DNA from: Salirhabdus salicampi
GTDB lineage: Bacteria > Bacillota > Bacilli > Bacillales > Alkalibacillaceae
Assembly: GCF_024259515.1 (NCBI RefSeq)
Contig: NZ_JANBWE010000007.1
Coordinates: forward strand, 1-64,000
DNA: 64,000 nucleotides
Direction of reading: 5' to 3'
Below, in pieces: positions 27,845-36,760 of this stretch; positions within the stretch are counted from its first letter, which is position 1; each line of letters opens with the position of its first letter. Below the pieces are notes generated by a model. The model was given only the letters and a program-made list of their open reading frames with translations. It made no database searches and was not told the origin of the DNA. A program made the position numbers and the translations under genes.

Positions 27845-28786
27845 TTAAAATTGGTCTGGATAAAGGTACTCTGCCATTTCACGTAACCCTTCCACTACAC
27901 GTGGTCCTGGGCGACTTACCAAGTCAGAAGTTAGTTCATAAACTTGTTCTTCTTGGATTGCTGTTATATTTTCCCAGTTTGCACGATTCAAGACACTTCC
28001 AACAGCATCATCCATATAAGCACCGTATGTAATAAATATAACATCAGGGTTTTCTTCTAAAACACTTTCTTCACTTGCTTGTAGCCAGCCTTCTTGATCA
28101 GCAAAAATGTTTTCACCGCCAGCTATTGACAGAAGATTTGCCATGAACGTACCACTACCAATTGAATAAAATCCTTCACCCGTTTCAATATAAACTGTTT
28201 TTCGTTCGTCAGCCGGAACACCTTCAATTGTTGCAACTACGTTGTCACGCGTTTCTTTCATATCACTTACGACAGCTTCTGCTTTCTCACTTGCTCCTGT
28301 CAGCTCACCGATTGAGGTAATATCTTCAAATACCTCTTCTAAATTATTTGATTCAATCGCAAATACGGTTAAACCCTGTTCTCTTAATTGTGTTATCGCG
28401 TCTCCATTTATAATATCTGCTAAGACTAAGTCCGGTTCTAGTTCCACAATTTTCTCAACATCTGCTTCCATGCCGATAACTTTTTCAATATCAGTTACTT
28501 CAGCAGGAAAGTTGTCAAATTCTGACACACCTACTACTTTATCCCCTAAACCTAATGCAAAGACCATTTCCGTTGTACTAGGAATTAGGGAGATAATACG
28601 ATCAACATCACCTTCAATCGTCACTTCTGTACCAGTATCGTCTGTTAATGTAACGGAACTTGGCACCTCATCCTCGTGGTCATTGTTCTGAACGTTTTCG
28701 TTATCTGCTTCATTTCCACATGCCACTAATGCGAACATCATGATTGCAACTAATGACAAGAATAAAAACTTTAAATTTTTCATCAT
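27845..28786 (-). CDS. btuF: cobalamin-binding lipoprotein
   Basis: A 313-residue periplasmic-binding-protein-type lipoprotein. A signal peptide ends in the lipobox LVACG (about residues 19-23), followed by an acidic linker. The FecB/BtuF fold region begins near DRIISLIPSTTEMVFALG. It delivers corrinoid to the BtuC-BtuD transporter on the outer membrane face. It is the first gene after the riboswitch and has AGGAGG ahead of two consecutive ATG codons. Confidence 0.93.
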   Translation of the reverse strand: MMKNLKFLFLSLVAIMMFALVACGNEADNENVQNNDHEDEVPSSVTLTDDTGTEVTIEGDVDRIISLIPSTTEMVFALGLGDKVVGVSEFDNFPAEVTDIEKVIGMEADVEKIVELEPDLVLADIINGDAITQLREQGLTVFAIESNNLEEVFEDITSIGELTGASEKAEAVVSDMKETRDNVVATIEGVPADERKTVYIETGEGFYSIGSGTFMANLLSIAGGENIFADQEGWLQASEESVLEENPDVIFITYGAYMDDAVGSVLNRANWENITAIQEEQVYELTSDLVSRPGPRVVEGLREMAEYLYPDQF

Positions 28787-28810
28787 CTGTTACCTCCTAT
28801 AGATATATAA

Positions 28811-28849
28811 AATAGAAAAAGCCTTAGTTTCCTTCTAGGAAACTAAGGC
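28811..28849 (-). terminator. terminator of the B12 riboswitch
   Basis: On the minus strand GCCTTAGTTTCC and GGAAACTAAGGC form a perfect 12-bp stem with a 5-base loop, followed by TTTTTCTATTTT. It lies between the aptamer and btuF, so it is the likely expression platform. Confidence 0.9.
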
Positions 28850-28921
28850 ATGACTCACCCATCGCATAAATACACGCTCTGTGTGAACCAATTCCTTTTA
28901 CCCCGAAGGAAATTAGTTCGC

Positions 28922-29090
28922 AGTATTAGGCAGGTCTCCTGGCTCATGATCATAGCTCCCTAAAGTCTTCCCGTTTTTCAACAGTGACTTTATTTTAGGT
29001 TGCTCCCATTTACAGTGGCGGGACCGCGCCGGATTTGCACCGGACTTCCCTTTTAAGTGGTAGTCATATTACCAACACCTAACACCAACA
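28922..29090 (-). promoter_or_regulatory. cobalamin riboswitch
   Basis: The minus strand has the B12-box elements AAGTCCGGTGCAAATCCGGC, GGTCCCGCCACTGTAA and GAGCCAGGAGACCTGCC in order and with usual spacing. It is followed by a stem made from GAACTAATTTCC and GGAATTGGTTC, then the intrinsic terminator. Adenosylcobalamin binding should lower transcription of btuF-btuC-btuD-cbiA. Confidence 0.95.
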
Positions 29091-29152
29091 ATATGTAATT
29101 ATAACTTATATCTTAATTGGAAAATGTAAGGACGTCAACTTCTAAACAAACG

Positions 29153-29190
29153 AAGAAAAAACTTAAGACATAAGGAAATGTCTTAAGTTT
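29153..29190 (-). terminator. terminator-like hairpin, both strands possible
   Basis: AAACTTAAGACAT (29159-29171) and ATGTCTTAAGTTT (29178-29190) form a perfect 13-bp stem with a 6-base loop. The minus-strand reading is followed by TTTTTTC. It shields the B12 leader from read-through coming from prfC. Confidence 0.75.
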
Positions 29191-29520
29191 TAATCAAGTT
29201 ACGTATACATTTTTTCTTGGTGTTTACCGTAATTTAATTCGTATATGACCTTCTTTCCGTTTATAAAAACCTCCAAAATTGTAAGGATTAAGGAAAAGAA
29301 TTTGTTCACCACAATCACTCCTTACAACGGTGCTGGAGCACTATTTTTCTATCGGCTCATTACACATCATATGCAGGTTTTTAAAATTTGCATCATCTAT
29401 AAAACTATTCTATTACATCTATTTACACGATAATCTGACCGTGTCTGAACATTCAAAATTATTTCTTCGATTATGACCCCAAAATTGTGACAAACGGTAT
29501 TGAGTTTCTTTGCCTCATTT
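29191..29520. other. gene-free interval
   Basis: About 330 bases between the hairpin at 29153-29190 and the prfC terminator. A 62-codon frame at 29245-29433 has no ribosome site and no family features, so it is not called. Confidence 0.5.
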
Positions 29521-29523
29521 TAA

Positions 29524-29552
29524 AGCCCTTGAAGAATTCTTCTCCAAGGGTC
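29524..29552 (-). terminator. prfC terminator
   Basis: On the minus strand AGACCCTTGGAGAA and TTCTTCAAGGGCT pair with one bulge, followed by TTAAAA. It begins six bases after the prfC stop. Confidence 0.7.
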
Positions 29553-29557
29553 TTTTA

Positions 29558-31144
29558 TCACTTATCTTTTGGCGGGGATTCTGTCAATGTGATCCCTTCA
29601 TTTTGTTGAAGAAAGTAATTTAAGGAAAATTCATTTTTGAACAACAACACTTGTCGCTTTACGTAATCATGAACGAGCATACTTGTACTACTATAATATG
29701 CTTTTTCCGGTATTTCCCCTTCTTTTACCCAACGGGCTAATTGATAACTTAAACGTTCCATTTCAAGGTCAACACCGTATTCCGCCTTCATTCGGTAAAT
29801 AAACACTTCAAATTGCAACTGGCCAACAGCGCCTAATATTGTATCTTCGAATTTCGGAGTTCGATATACTTGGATAGCCCCTTCTTGAGCTAACTGTTGA
29901 ATTCCTTTCACATATTGCTTATGACGTAGTGCATTTTTAGGGCGAACTTTAGCAAAATGTTCAGGTGGAAATTGAGGCAAATCACCGAATTCAAACAATT
30001 CTTTCGTTCCACATATGGTATCCCCTATTTGATATACACCTGGGTCATATAAACCAACAATATCACCTGCATAAGCATGGTCAACCCCTTCACGACTATC
30101 AGCAAAAAACTGCTGAGGTTGGGCTAATTTCATCTGCTTTCCTGTTCTTTCTAACCAAGTAGACATTCCTTTTTCATACTGTCCCGAACAGATTCGTAAA
30201 AAGGCAATACGGTCCCGGTGTGAAGGGTCCATGTTCGCCTGAATTTTAAAAATGAAACCGGAAAAGACTTTGTCTGTCGGATTCACTTTCCCTGCGCTAG
30301 ATTCTCTAGGGAAAGGAGAGGGAGCGATTTGTAAGAAGTGCTGCAAAAATGTCGGGACGCCAAAATTTGAAATAGCACTCCCAAAAAAGACAGGTGTCTG
30401 TTTCCCTTCTTTCACAGTATCAAGATGAAAGGGATTTCCCGCTTCATCTAATAACTGTAAATCTTCCATTAACTTTTCTATCGTTTCCTCATCAGCAGAC
30501 TTTTCTAGCTGTTTGCGCAAATCAGTATAATTTTCCACACTGACGAAAGTTGACTCTTCCTCATCTTCACCATAATATTCAATCGTTTTCGTGAACCGGT
30601 CATATACACCTTTAAAAGTTGGTCCCATTCCTATTGGATAGTTAACTGGAGTGGATTCAATACCAAGCACTTCTTCAATTTCTTCAAATAACTCTAGAGG
30701 ATCTTTTCCGTGCCGGTCCATCTTGTTAATAAATGTAAAAATCGGAATTCCCCTATCGCGACAAACTTTAAATAATTTTTTTGTTTGTGCTTCCACACCT
30801 TTTGCAACGTCGAGAATCATAACAACACTGTCAACTGCCATTAATGTACGATACGTATCCTCACTAAAATCTTCGTGTCCTGGCGTATCTAAAATATTAA
30901 TTTTATACCCTTCATACTCAAACTGCATTACACTAGATGTAACGGAGATCCCCCTTTGCTTCTCCAATTCCATCCAATCTGATGTTGCGAACTTTTTGGA
31001 TTTCCTCGCTTTTACAGAACCAGCAGAACGAATTGCGCCACCTAGTAACAACATTTTTTCTGTTAGAGTCGTTTTACCCGCATCTGGATGAGAAATGATT
31101 GCAAAAGTTTTACGTCTTGATACTTCTTCTTGTATTTTCGCCAT
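29558..31144 (-). CDS. prfC: peptide chain release factor 3
   Basis: A 528-residue translational GTPase (RF3), which recycles RF1/RF2 from the ribosome after termination. GTPase motifs are SHPDAGKTTLTEK (G1), ISVTSSVMQF (G2), DTPGHEDF (G3) and NKMDR (G4), followed by the RF3-type domain 2 and C-terminal domain. Length is normal. ATG 31144 is preferred (AAAGGA seven bases upstream) over a TTG two codons earlier. RF3 is patchily distributed in bacteria and, to my knowledge, is not among the B. subtilis genes. Confidence 0.96.
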   Translation of the reverse strand: MAKIQEEVSRRKTFAIISHPDAGKTTLTEKMLLLGGAIRSAGSVKARKSKKFATSDWMELEKQRGISVTSSVMQFEYEGYKINILDTPGHEDFSEDTYRTLMAVDSVVMILDVAKGVEAQTKKLFKVCRDRGIPIFTFINKMDRHGKDPLELFEEIEEVLGIESTPVNYPIGMGPTFKGVYDRFTKTIEYYGEDEEESTFVSVENYTDLRKQLEKSADEETIEKLMEDLQLLDEAGNPFHLDTVKEGKQTPVFFGSAISNFGVPTFLQHFLQIAPSPFPRESSAGKVNPTDKVFSGFIFKIQANMDPSHRDRIAFLRICSGQYEKGMSTWLERTGKQMKLAQPQQFFADSREGVDHAYAGDIVGLYDPGVYQIGDTICGTKELFEFGDLPQFPPEHFAKVRPKNALRHKQYVKGIQQLAQEGAIQVYRTPKFEDTILGAVGQLQFEVFIYRMKAEYGVDLEMERLSYQLARWVKEGEIPEKAYYSSTSMLVHDYVKRQVLLFKNEFSLNYFLQQNEGITLTESPPKDK

Positions 31145-31150
31145 GTTCAA

Positions 31151-31406
31151 TTCCTTTCTAACAATGATTTTGCTGCGTTCATAATATATAGACTAATACC
31201 CTCCTAATATTTTGTCACCCAGTTCCTTGTTCAAACCCTTCATTCATCTATATGAATGAGGTGGTTAAAATTCTTATTACTATGAAGACCAACCTACTCC
31301 GTACATCTTATATGGGAAGATCTTACTGTTTCTATCATTACTTGTGCTACGAAAAATACTATGACGTCATTTAAAATAGTATCATATTTACCGTTCATTT
31401 TATCGT
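31151..31406. other. gene-free interval upstream of prfC
   Basis: About 255 bases expected to hold the prfC promoter. I see no reading frame or RNA motif. A small ATTCATCTATATGAATGAG hairpin occurs near 31242-31260. Confidence 0.4.
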
Positions 31407-31440
31407 AAAAAATAAACTCCCGGTAGTAACCGAGAGTTTA
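31407..31440 (-). terminator. thiT terminator
   Basis: On the minus strand TAAACTCTCGGT and ACCGGGAGTTTA pair around TACT and are followed by TTTTTT. Confidence 0.85.
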
Positions 31441-31461
31441 AGACGGATGTTCTGAAACATA

Positions 31462-32034
31462 TTAAGCAAAATATTTTTTCGGTAATGCTTTTAAAATGAC
31501 AGGTAAAAGAATAATACAGAATAATATGGAAAACACCATATAAAAGCCGTTATAAACAAGTGAATAAATAGCGACCGGTTGGCCTTCTGGAGCATATTCC
31601 CCAAAGAAAACAATACCAGATACCCAATGGAAGAAGAATCTTAGCAAGCCACCTAAAAGGGTACCAATTACGATATAGGTCAACCATTTTCCGGGTTTGC
31701 CTTCCTTTATTCCACTTTTTACATGGGCTGCAAATAGCCCAGCAAAACCGACAGCAGTGAAGGCTAAGAAATAATCAATAAACGCTTGAACGGGATGGTA
31801 AATGCTTCCTGCAATAATCAAATCTAAAAGGCCAAAGATGAATCCAGTAAGTAGACCACCTTTCAACCCCCAACGGAATGCCATAATCAATATCGGTAAC
31901 ATGCCGATAGAAACGGAACCACCTTGTGGCCAAAACCTTCCTGTTAACGCTCCTGAAATAATATCTAACAAAATAGCTAATCCACTAAAAATAGCAATTT
32001 CTACTAAAAACAAATTTTTGGATGAAGTTGTCAT
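31462..32034 (-). CDS. thiT: energy-coupled thiamine transporter ThiT
   Basis: A 190-residue S-component (ThiT/YuaJ) of an ECF vitamin transporter with about six membrane segments. The motif MLPILIMAFRWGLKGGLLTGF and conserved aromatic residues near the C terminus match ThiT. It binds thiamine at the outer face and works with the shared EcfA/A'/T module encoded elsewhere. The start is at 32034, with AAAGGAGGG five bases upstream; the frame is open further into the riboswitch terminator but that is not translated. The TPP riboswitch upstream confirms the substrate. Confidence 0.95.
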   Translation of the reverse strand: MTTSSKNLFLVEIAIFSGLAILLDIISGALTGRFWPQGGSVSIGMLPILIMAFRWGLKGGLLTGFIFGLLDLIIAGSIYHPVQAFIDYFLAFTAVGFAGLFAAHVKSGIKEGKPGKWLTYIVIGTLLGGLLRFFFHWVSGIVFFGEYAPEGQPVAIYSLVYNGFYMVFSILFCIILLPVILKALPKKYFA

Positions 32035-32052
32035 TTTTTTCCCTCCTTTAAA

Positions 32053-32094
32053 ATAGAAAAAGACAAAGCCGGCGCAAGGAGGCGCAGCTTTGCC
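32053..32094 (-). terminator. terminator of the TPP riboswitch
   Basis: On the minus strand GGCAAAGCTGCGC and GCGCCGGCTTTGTC form a long stem, followed by TTTTTCTATTTT, immediately before the thiT ribosome site. Confidence 0.88.
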
Positions 32095-32118
32095 TTTAAA
32101 AAGCAAAAATATCCTTAC

Positions 32119-32209
32119 ACCACAATCCCTACGCAAGCACTAACTTACAGGTTCAAAGGGTCAGAACATCCAAGGTTCAATCTCAGCCTATTAGGCGCCC
32201 CTTTGTGGT
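32119..32209 (-). promoter_or_regulatory. TPP riboswitch (THI element)
   Basis: The minus strand has the P1 pair ACCACAA/TTGTGGT, the core GGCTGAGATTGAACC and GACCCTTTGAACCTG, then GTAGGGA, all in the usual order. The downstream terminator indicates transcriptional control of thiT, off when thiamine pyrophosphate is abundant. Confidence 0.95.
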
Positions 32210-32570
32210 CACTTATCTATTCACTTATTATAAATATACTATTCTAATACCCATTTTACAACTATAACAGTAATTTAATTTATCTTTCATGGACCTTTTT
32301 CCATCTTTCTTTACATGATTTACTTATTGCTAAGAAAATGGTCAATAACGACACACACCACGTATGTCTGCAAAACGATTTTGTTCTTATCTTTGATACC
32401 AACTATGAATGTCCAGATACTAATAAATAATGGAACATTTCAAGATAACTCATAACGCAGTGTGATATACGGTGCTAATATTGCGCAAACCCTTTTGTAA
32501 TAATTTTCCTGAAAATGATATTATTAAATCTGATGAAATGCTTAACTAAATATTGACATGTTATAATACT
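32210..32570. other. gene-free divergent interval
   Basis: About 360 bases between the TPP leader and the HTH-TPR regulator. A TGTTATAAT extended -10 sequence at about 32560-32568 may serve the regulator. I searched both strands for a short secreted-peptide gene and found none with a hydrophobic signal. Confidence 0.4.
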
Positions 32571-32606
32571 ACTATTCTAAAACAAGAACGAAATAGGACT
32601 GATATT

Positions 32607-33866
32607 ATGCACGGGAGTATTATTAAATACCATAGACGAAAGAAGAAACTAAAACAAGCTGAATTAGCTAAGGGGATTTGTTCAGTCTCCTACTTAAGTA
32701 AGCTTGAAAATGACAACATTGAACCGAACGAAGATATTTTGGCAATGCTATATAAAAGACTCGAGATCGACATGCATGACTTCTCAGTTGAAAATATAGA
32801 CATAAAAGAAAAAATATTAGAATGGTATTCCCACATAACGGCTAAGGAATATGATGAATCATATAACATGTTTAACAATTTAACGAAAGCAATGAAATAT
32901 AACAATGACCCAAATGCGGAACATTTGTTTGAAGTGGTACACTTATGCTACACAATCACATTTGAAACGAAGGAGAAAGCGAAGAAGGAATACAAACGCC
33001 TGCTAGATAAAGTTAACATGTTCAATGATGAAACAAAGTATTATTTCTACAAATTTGAATCACTCATCTTTTATTATGATGAGAAGATGAAAGATGCTTT
33101 AGCATCATTGAAAAAAGCTGAAAAACTTTACACTTATATTGGAATAAATGACAGTGCACTGTTTTATAATTTGTCCGTTTTTCATAAACGAACATATAAT
33201 TTAAATAAATCAATTATCTATGCTATGAAAGCCTTAGATTTGTCCCAGGAATATTTAAATTTTGAAGTCATGGTTAGAAGTTATCTCTTAATTACAACGA
33301 ATTACATTTCAATCGGTGAATATGAAATTGCCGAAGAATATCTTAACAAGATTAATCGTGTTGATGAACGCTATATTACCCGTGAAAACAAAGGAATCAT
33401 TTATAGCTTAAAGGGGTATATCTACTATCAACGTAAGGAATTTGACCAAGCGCTAACATATTTACATAAAGCAAAGGGGTATCGGGATCAAAAAACATTG
33501 GTCAATACTATATATCTGTTCGCCTTAGTATACATAACAACTGAAGCCAATCATGAATTTAAGAACAAGTTAATCGAAGGGTATAACTTATGTGATAAAT
33601 ACGGGTCAGACTTCAATAGATATCGCTTTTATATTCTGGAAAATAAATGGAAACATACAATAAATGACTTAACCTTTATTACGAAAATGGAACAGGAAAT
33701 CATCCCTTATTTTGAAAAAAGCGGAGCACAACGTGAATTGATCAGCAGTTTAAAATTGATGGGTGATATCTTTTATAATAAAAGACAATATAAAAAATCA
33801 GCGGAATATTACCGACGAATACAAGAGTTTTATAAGTACTCATTCCCTGTGGAGGATTATTTATAG
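32607..33866 (+). CDS. HTH-TPR regulator (RRNPP/NprR-like)
   Basis: A 419-residue protein with an N-terminal Xre-type helix-turn-helix (about 1-65, KKKLKQAELAKGICSVSYLSKLE) followed by tandem TPR-like helical repeats (about 75-415, for example KGYIYYQRKEFDQALTYLHKA). Size and architecture match NprR/PlcR-type receptors that bind short imported peptides. Unlike NprR, no propeptide gene follows or precedes it. ATG 32607 has AGGA nine bases upstream. It lies just upstream of a fatty-acid degradation operon, but a regulatory link is only suggested by position. Confidence 0.85.
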   Translation: MHGSIIKYHRRKKKLKQAELAKGICSVSYLSKLENDNIEPNEDILAMLYKRLEIDMHDFSVENIDIKEKILEWYSHITAKEYDESYNMFNNLTKAMKYNNDPNAEHLFEVVHLCYTITFETKEKAKKEYKRLLDKVNMFNDETKYYFYKFESLIFYYDEKMKDALASLKKAEKLYTYIGINDSALFYNLSVFHKRTYNLNKSIIYAMKALDLSQEYLNFEVMVRSYLLITTNYISIGEYEIAEEYLNKINRVDERYITRENKGIIYSLKGYIYYQRKEFDQALTYLHKAKGYRDQKTLVNTIYLFALVYITTEANHEFKNKLIEGYNLCDKYGSDFNRYRFYILENKWKHTINDLTFITKMEQEIIPYFEKSGAQRELISSLKLMGDIFYNKRQYKKSAEYYRRIQEFYKYSFPVEDYL

Positions 33867-33869
33867 TAA

Positions 33870-33896
33870 GGAAGCCAGTCATGGATTGGCTTCTTT
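33870..33896 (+). terminator. terminator after the HTH-TPR regulator
   Basis: GGAAGCCAGT and ATTGGCTTC pair around CATGG and are followed by TTTT. It directly follows the regulator's stop codon and separates it from the acyl-CoA ligase operon. Confidence 0.8.
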
Positions 33897-33924
33897 TCAT
33901 TTATTAAGACAGGAATATATTAAA

Positions 33925-33952
33925 TTGACTAGAATAGAAATCATAGTAATAT
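33925..33952 (+). promoter_or_regulatory. promoter of the ligase-thiolase-hydratase operon
   Basis: TTGACT (33925-33930) and TAATAT (33947-33952) have a 16-base spacer, 35 bases before the start codon. The cre-like site follows at once. Confidence 0.7.
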
Positions 33953-33953
33953 T

Positions 33954-33967
33954 TGTAAGCGCTTAAT
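33954..33967 (+). promoter_or_regulatory. CcpA binding site (cre-like)
   Basis: TGTAAGCGCTTAAT fits the catabolite-responsive element pattern TGWAANCGNTNWCA at all but the final two positions and has a palindromic core TAAGCGCTTA. It overlaps the expected transcription start, a position from which CcpA represses. B. subtilis fatty-acid degradation genes are likewise under carbon catabolite repression. Confidence 0.7.
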
Positions 33968-33986
33968 TGGAGGAGGAGATAGCCAA

Positions 33987-35543
33987 ATGTTTGCAACGAC
34001 GAGTTCAATTTTTGAACTAACCGTAAAAAACTTTCCGAAAAAAGAAGGATTAGTTGACGTTTCCAAAGGAGTCAGGTGGACATATGAGAAATGGGACGAA
34101 AAAGTCAATAAATTGGCCAATGCTTTTATCGCTTCAGGGGTTGAGAAAGGTGATGTCGTATCCACTTACTTATTTAATACTGCGGAATTAGCAACGACCT
34201 TTTTCGCGTGCGGAAAAATTGGTGCCATCCTAAATCCTATCAACTTTAGATTAAAGTCAGAGGAATTAACTTATATTTTTACAGATTCTTCCCCAAAAAT
34301 TGTTTTATTTGAGAAAGCATTAAAATCTGAAATTGATAGCGTCTACAAAAAATTTCCGAACACCTCTTTTTGGTATGTAGATAAAGATACCCCTCACTAT
34401 GCTGTACAATACTACGACAGAACAAGAAAGGCTTCAACAAGTAAACCTACCGCAAATGTTTCCGAAAATGATATTTATGCGATTATGTATACAAGTGGAA
34501 CAACTGGAAGACCTAAAGGTGTTATGCACCGACATCGAGACATGGCTGAGCAAAGTTTAATCTGTTTATCGTACTTAAAGTTATCCGAATATGATCGGGG
34601 ATTAGCTACGGCCCCAATGTTTCATTGTGCCGAGTTGCATTGTTGTTTTTTACCCCGTGTTCAAGCTGGTGCAACAAGCGTCATTGTACATCACTTTGAT
34701 CCGAAACAAGTATTACAAATTATACAAGATGAAAAAGTTTCAGTTATGTTCGGCGCTCCAACAATGTGGAATATGATGCTTCAAGAGGAGTTAGATCAAT
34801 ATGACTTATCATCCATGCGATTAGGCCTTTACGGTGCTGCTCCAATGCCACCTGCTCTTGTAAGGGCATGTAAGGAAAAACTCGGGACCGAATTAATACA
34901 GGCTTATGGAATGACAGAGATGGGGCCAGCAATTACATTTCTAAATGAGCATGATCAAATTCGTAAAACAGGCTCGGTTGGACGCCCTTGTTTCAACCAT
35001 GAGATTCGGGTTGTAAAAACGAAAGAAGACGGTCCATCAAATCCTAATGACTCTTTACCACCTAGAGAGATTGGAGAAATTATCGTAAAAGGACCTTGTA
35101 TGATGATAGGTTACTATAATAGACCTGACGCTACAAAAGACTCCCTACACAAAGGTTGGTATCATTCTGGGGATTTAGGCTATTTTGATGAAGACGGATA
35201 TTTGTATGTTTGTGACCGAGTGGATGATATGATCATCAGTGGCGGAGAAAATATTTACCCGAGAGAAGTAGAAGATGTATTATATGATCACGAAGGCATT
35301 TTAGATGTAGCTGTACTAGGGGAACCTGACCTTCAATGGGGTGAAAAGGTGGTTGCCTTTATCGTTAAAAAAGAGGAATCATTAACAGACGAAGAATTAG
35401 AGGAGTTTTGTAAATCTAGTAAACAATTAGCCAACTATAAAAGGCCGCGTAAATATGTTTTCGTTGATCAGTTACCGCGTAATGCCAGCGGAAAGATACA
35501 AAAATATATATTACGGAAAAAAGTACAAGAGCAAATGAAGTAA
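33987..35543 (+). CDS. acyl-CoA synthetase (AMP-dependent ligase)
   Basis: A 518-residue ANL-superfamily enzyme that activates a carboxylic acid with ATP and CoA. The P-loop MYTSGTTGRPKGVMH (about 168-182), A5 region AYGMTEMG, the SGDLGYFDEDGYLYVCDR core and the C-terminal lysine in PRNASGKIQK are all present. Substrate length is not determinable; medium- or long-chain fatty acids are likely given the thiolase and enoyl-CoA hydratase downstream. GGAGGAGG lies upstream of ATG. Confidence 0.93.
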   Translation: MFATTSSIFELTVKNFPKKEGLVDVSKGVRWTYEKWDEKVNKLANAFIASGVEKGDVVSTYLFNTAELATTFFACGKIGAILNPINFRLKSEELTYIFTDSSPKIVLFEKALKSEIDSVYKKFPNTSFWYVDKDTPHYAVQYYDRTRKASTSKPTANVSENDIYAIMYTSGTTGRPKGVMHRHRDMAEQSLICLSYLKLSEYDRGLATAPMFHCAELHCCFLPRVQAGATSVIVHHFDPKQVLQIIQDEKVSVMFGAPTMWNMMLQEELDQYDLSSMRLGLYGAAPMPPALVRACKEKLGTELIQAYGMTEMGPAITFLNEHDQIRKTGSVGRPCFNHEIRVVKTKEDGPSNPNDSLPPREIGEIIVKGPCMMIGYYNRPDATKDSLHKGWYHSGDLGYFDEDGYLYVCDRVDDMIISGGENIYPREVEDVLYDHEGILDVAVLGEPDLQWGEKVVAFIVKKEESLTDEELEEFCKSSKQLANYKRPRKYVFVDQLPRNASGKIQKYILRKKVQEQMK

Positions 35544-35586
35544 GTAGAAGATTGCAAATTTCCGTCAAGCATTAGGAGGAATGAGA

Positions 35587-36744
35587 ATGAATAGAAGTTG
35601 CGTCATTGTAGAAGCTGTTCGAACTCCTGTGGGAAAAAAGGGAGGAGTTTTACACAACATCCACCCTGTACATTTAGGGGCCCGTGTATTACAGGAGGTC
35701 GTACGAAGGGCTAACGTTTCGAAAGAGGTAGTTGAAGATGTTGTCATGGGTTGTGCTACCCCCATTTATAGTCAAGGTTACAACATTGGTCGGCTGGCCG
35801 CGCTGGAAGCTGACTTTCCTGTTGAGGTGCCAGGTGTCCAAATTAATCGGATGTGCGGGTCTGGCCAACAGGCGATACACTTTGCGTCACAAGCCATTTT
35901 ATCTGGGGATATGGATGTTGTCATTGCAAGCGGTGTAGAATCAATGAGTCATGTCCCAATATTAAGTGATGGTAGTGATCAAGAAACAATCCCAGAAACA
36001 TTAAAGAGTAAATATGAGTTTATCCACCAAGGGCAATCAGCAGAACGGATTGCAAAACATTATGGTATTAACCGGGAAGATGCTGACCAATACGCTTACA
36101 ATAGCCATCAACGTGCTTTAACTGCAATCGATGAAGGGAAATTTAACGATGAAATCGTGCCTGTTCAAGGAATAGATCAACACAATCAACCTTCTGTCGT
36201 TCATGTTGATGAAGGACCTAGAAGAGACACATCACTGGAAGCATTAGCCAATCTTAAACCAGTCTTTCAAAATGACGGTATTATTACTGCTGGAAACGCA
36301 AGCCAGATGAGTGATGGTGCAGCAGCTCTCTTATTAATGGAAGAGTCGAAGGCTAAAGAATTTGGATTAAAACCACGGGCAAAAATTATACACCGTACTG
36401 TAGTGGGCTCTGATCCCACATTTATGCTTGACGGTGTCATTCCAGCTACAAAAAGAGTACTGGACAAAGCAGGACTTACACTGCAGGATATGGACGTTGT
36501 AGAAATTAATGAGGCATTTGCACCAGTTGTGTTAGCCTGGCAAAAAGAATTAGAAGCTGATTTAAGTAAGGTGAATGTAAACGGCGGTGCTATTGCACTC
36601 GGTCATCCGTTAGGAGCAACTGGAACGAAGTTAATGACATCATTGCTTCATGAGCTGGAGCGTAAACAAGGTAAGTATGGTTTGCTAACCATTTGCATCG
36701 GACATGGGCAAGCAACATCAGCTATTATTGAACGATATTCGTAA
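35587..36744 (+). CDS. acetyl-CoA acyltransferase (thiolase)
   Basis: A 385-residue type I/II thiolase. The nucleophilic cysteine is in INRMCGSGQQAIHFA, the His in VNGGAIALGHPLGATG, and the second Cys in LLTICIGHGQA. It cleaves 3-ketoacyl-CoA to acetyl-CoA and a shortened acyl-CoA. ATG 35587 is seven bases from AGGAGG, better than the ATG at 35581. It is the second gene of the operon, 43 bases after the ligase. Confidence 0.94.
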   Translation: MNRSCVIVEAVRTPVGKKGGVLHNIHPVHLGARVLQEVVRRANVSKEVVEDVVMGCATPIYSQGYNIGRLAALEADFPVEVPGVQINRMCGSGQQAIHFASQAILSGDMDVVIASGVESMSHVPILSDGSDQETIPETLKSKYEFIHQGQSAERIAKHYGINREDADQYAYNSHQRALTAIDEGKFNDEIVPVQGIDQHNQPSVVHVDEGPRRDTSLEALANLKPVFQNDGIITAGNASQMSDGAAALLLMEESKAKEFGLKPRAKIIHRTVVGSDPTFMLDGVIPATKRVLDKAGLTLQDMDVVEINEAFAPVVLAWQKELEADLSKVNVNGGAIALGHPLGATGTKLMTSLLHELERKQGKYGLLTICIGHGQATSAIIERYS

Positions 36745-36760
36745 ATAGGAGGTGTGCAAT

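Noticed and set aside
29245-29433. 62-codon plus-strand frame between the B12 leader and prfC
   Set aside because: No ribosome binding site, no recognisable family, and a composition expected of AT-rich intergenic DNA.
32210-32570. Search for a propeptide gene linked to the 419-residue HTH-TPR regulator
   Set aside because: Short frames on both strands (for example a 20-codon frame near 32290) lack a hydrophobic signal sequence.
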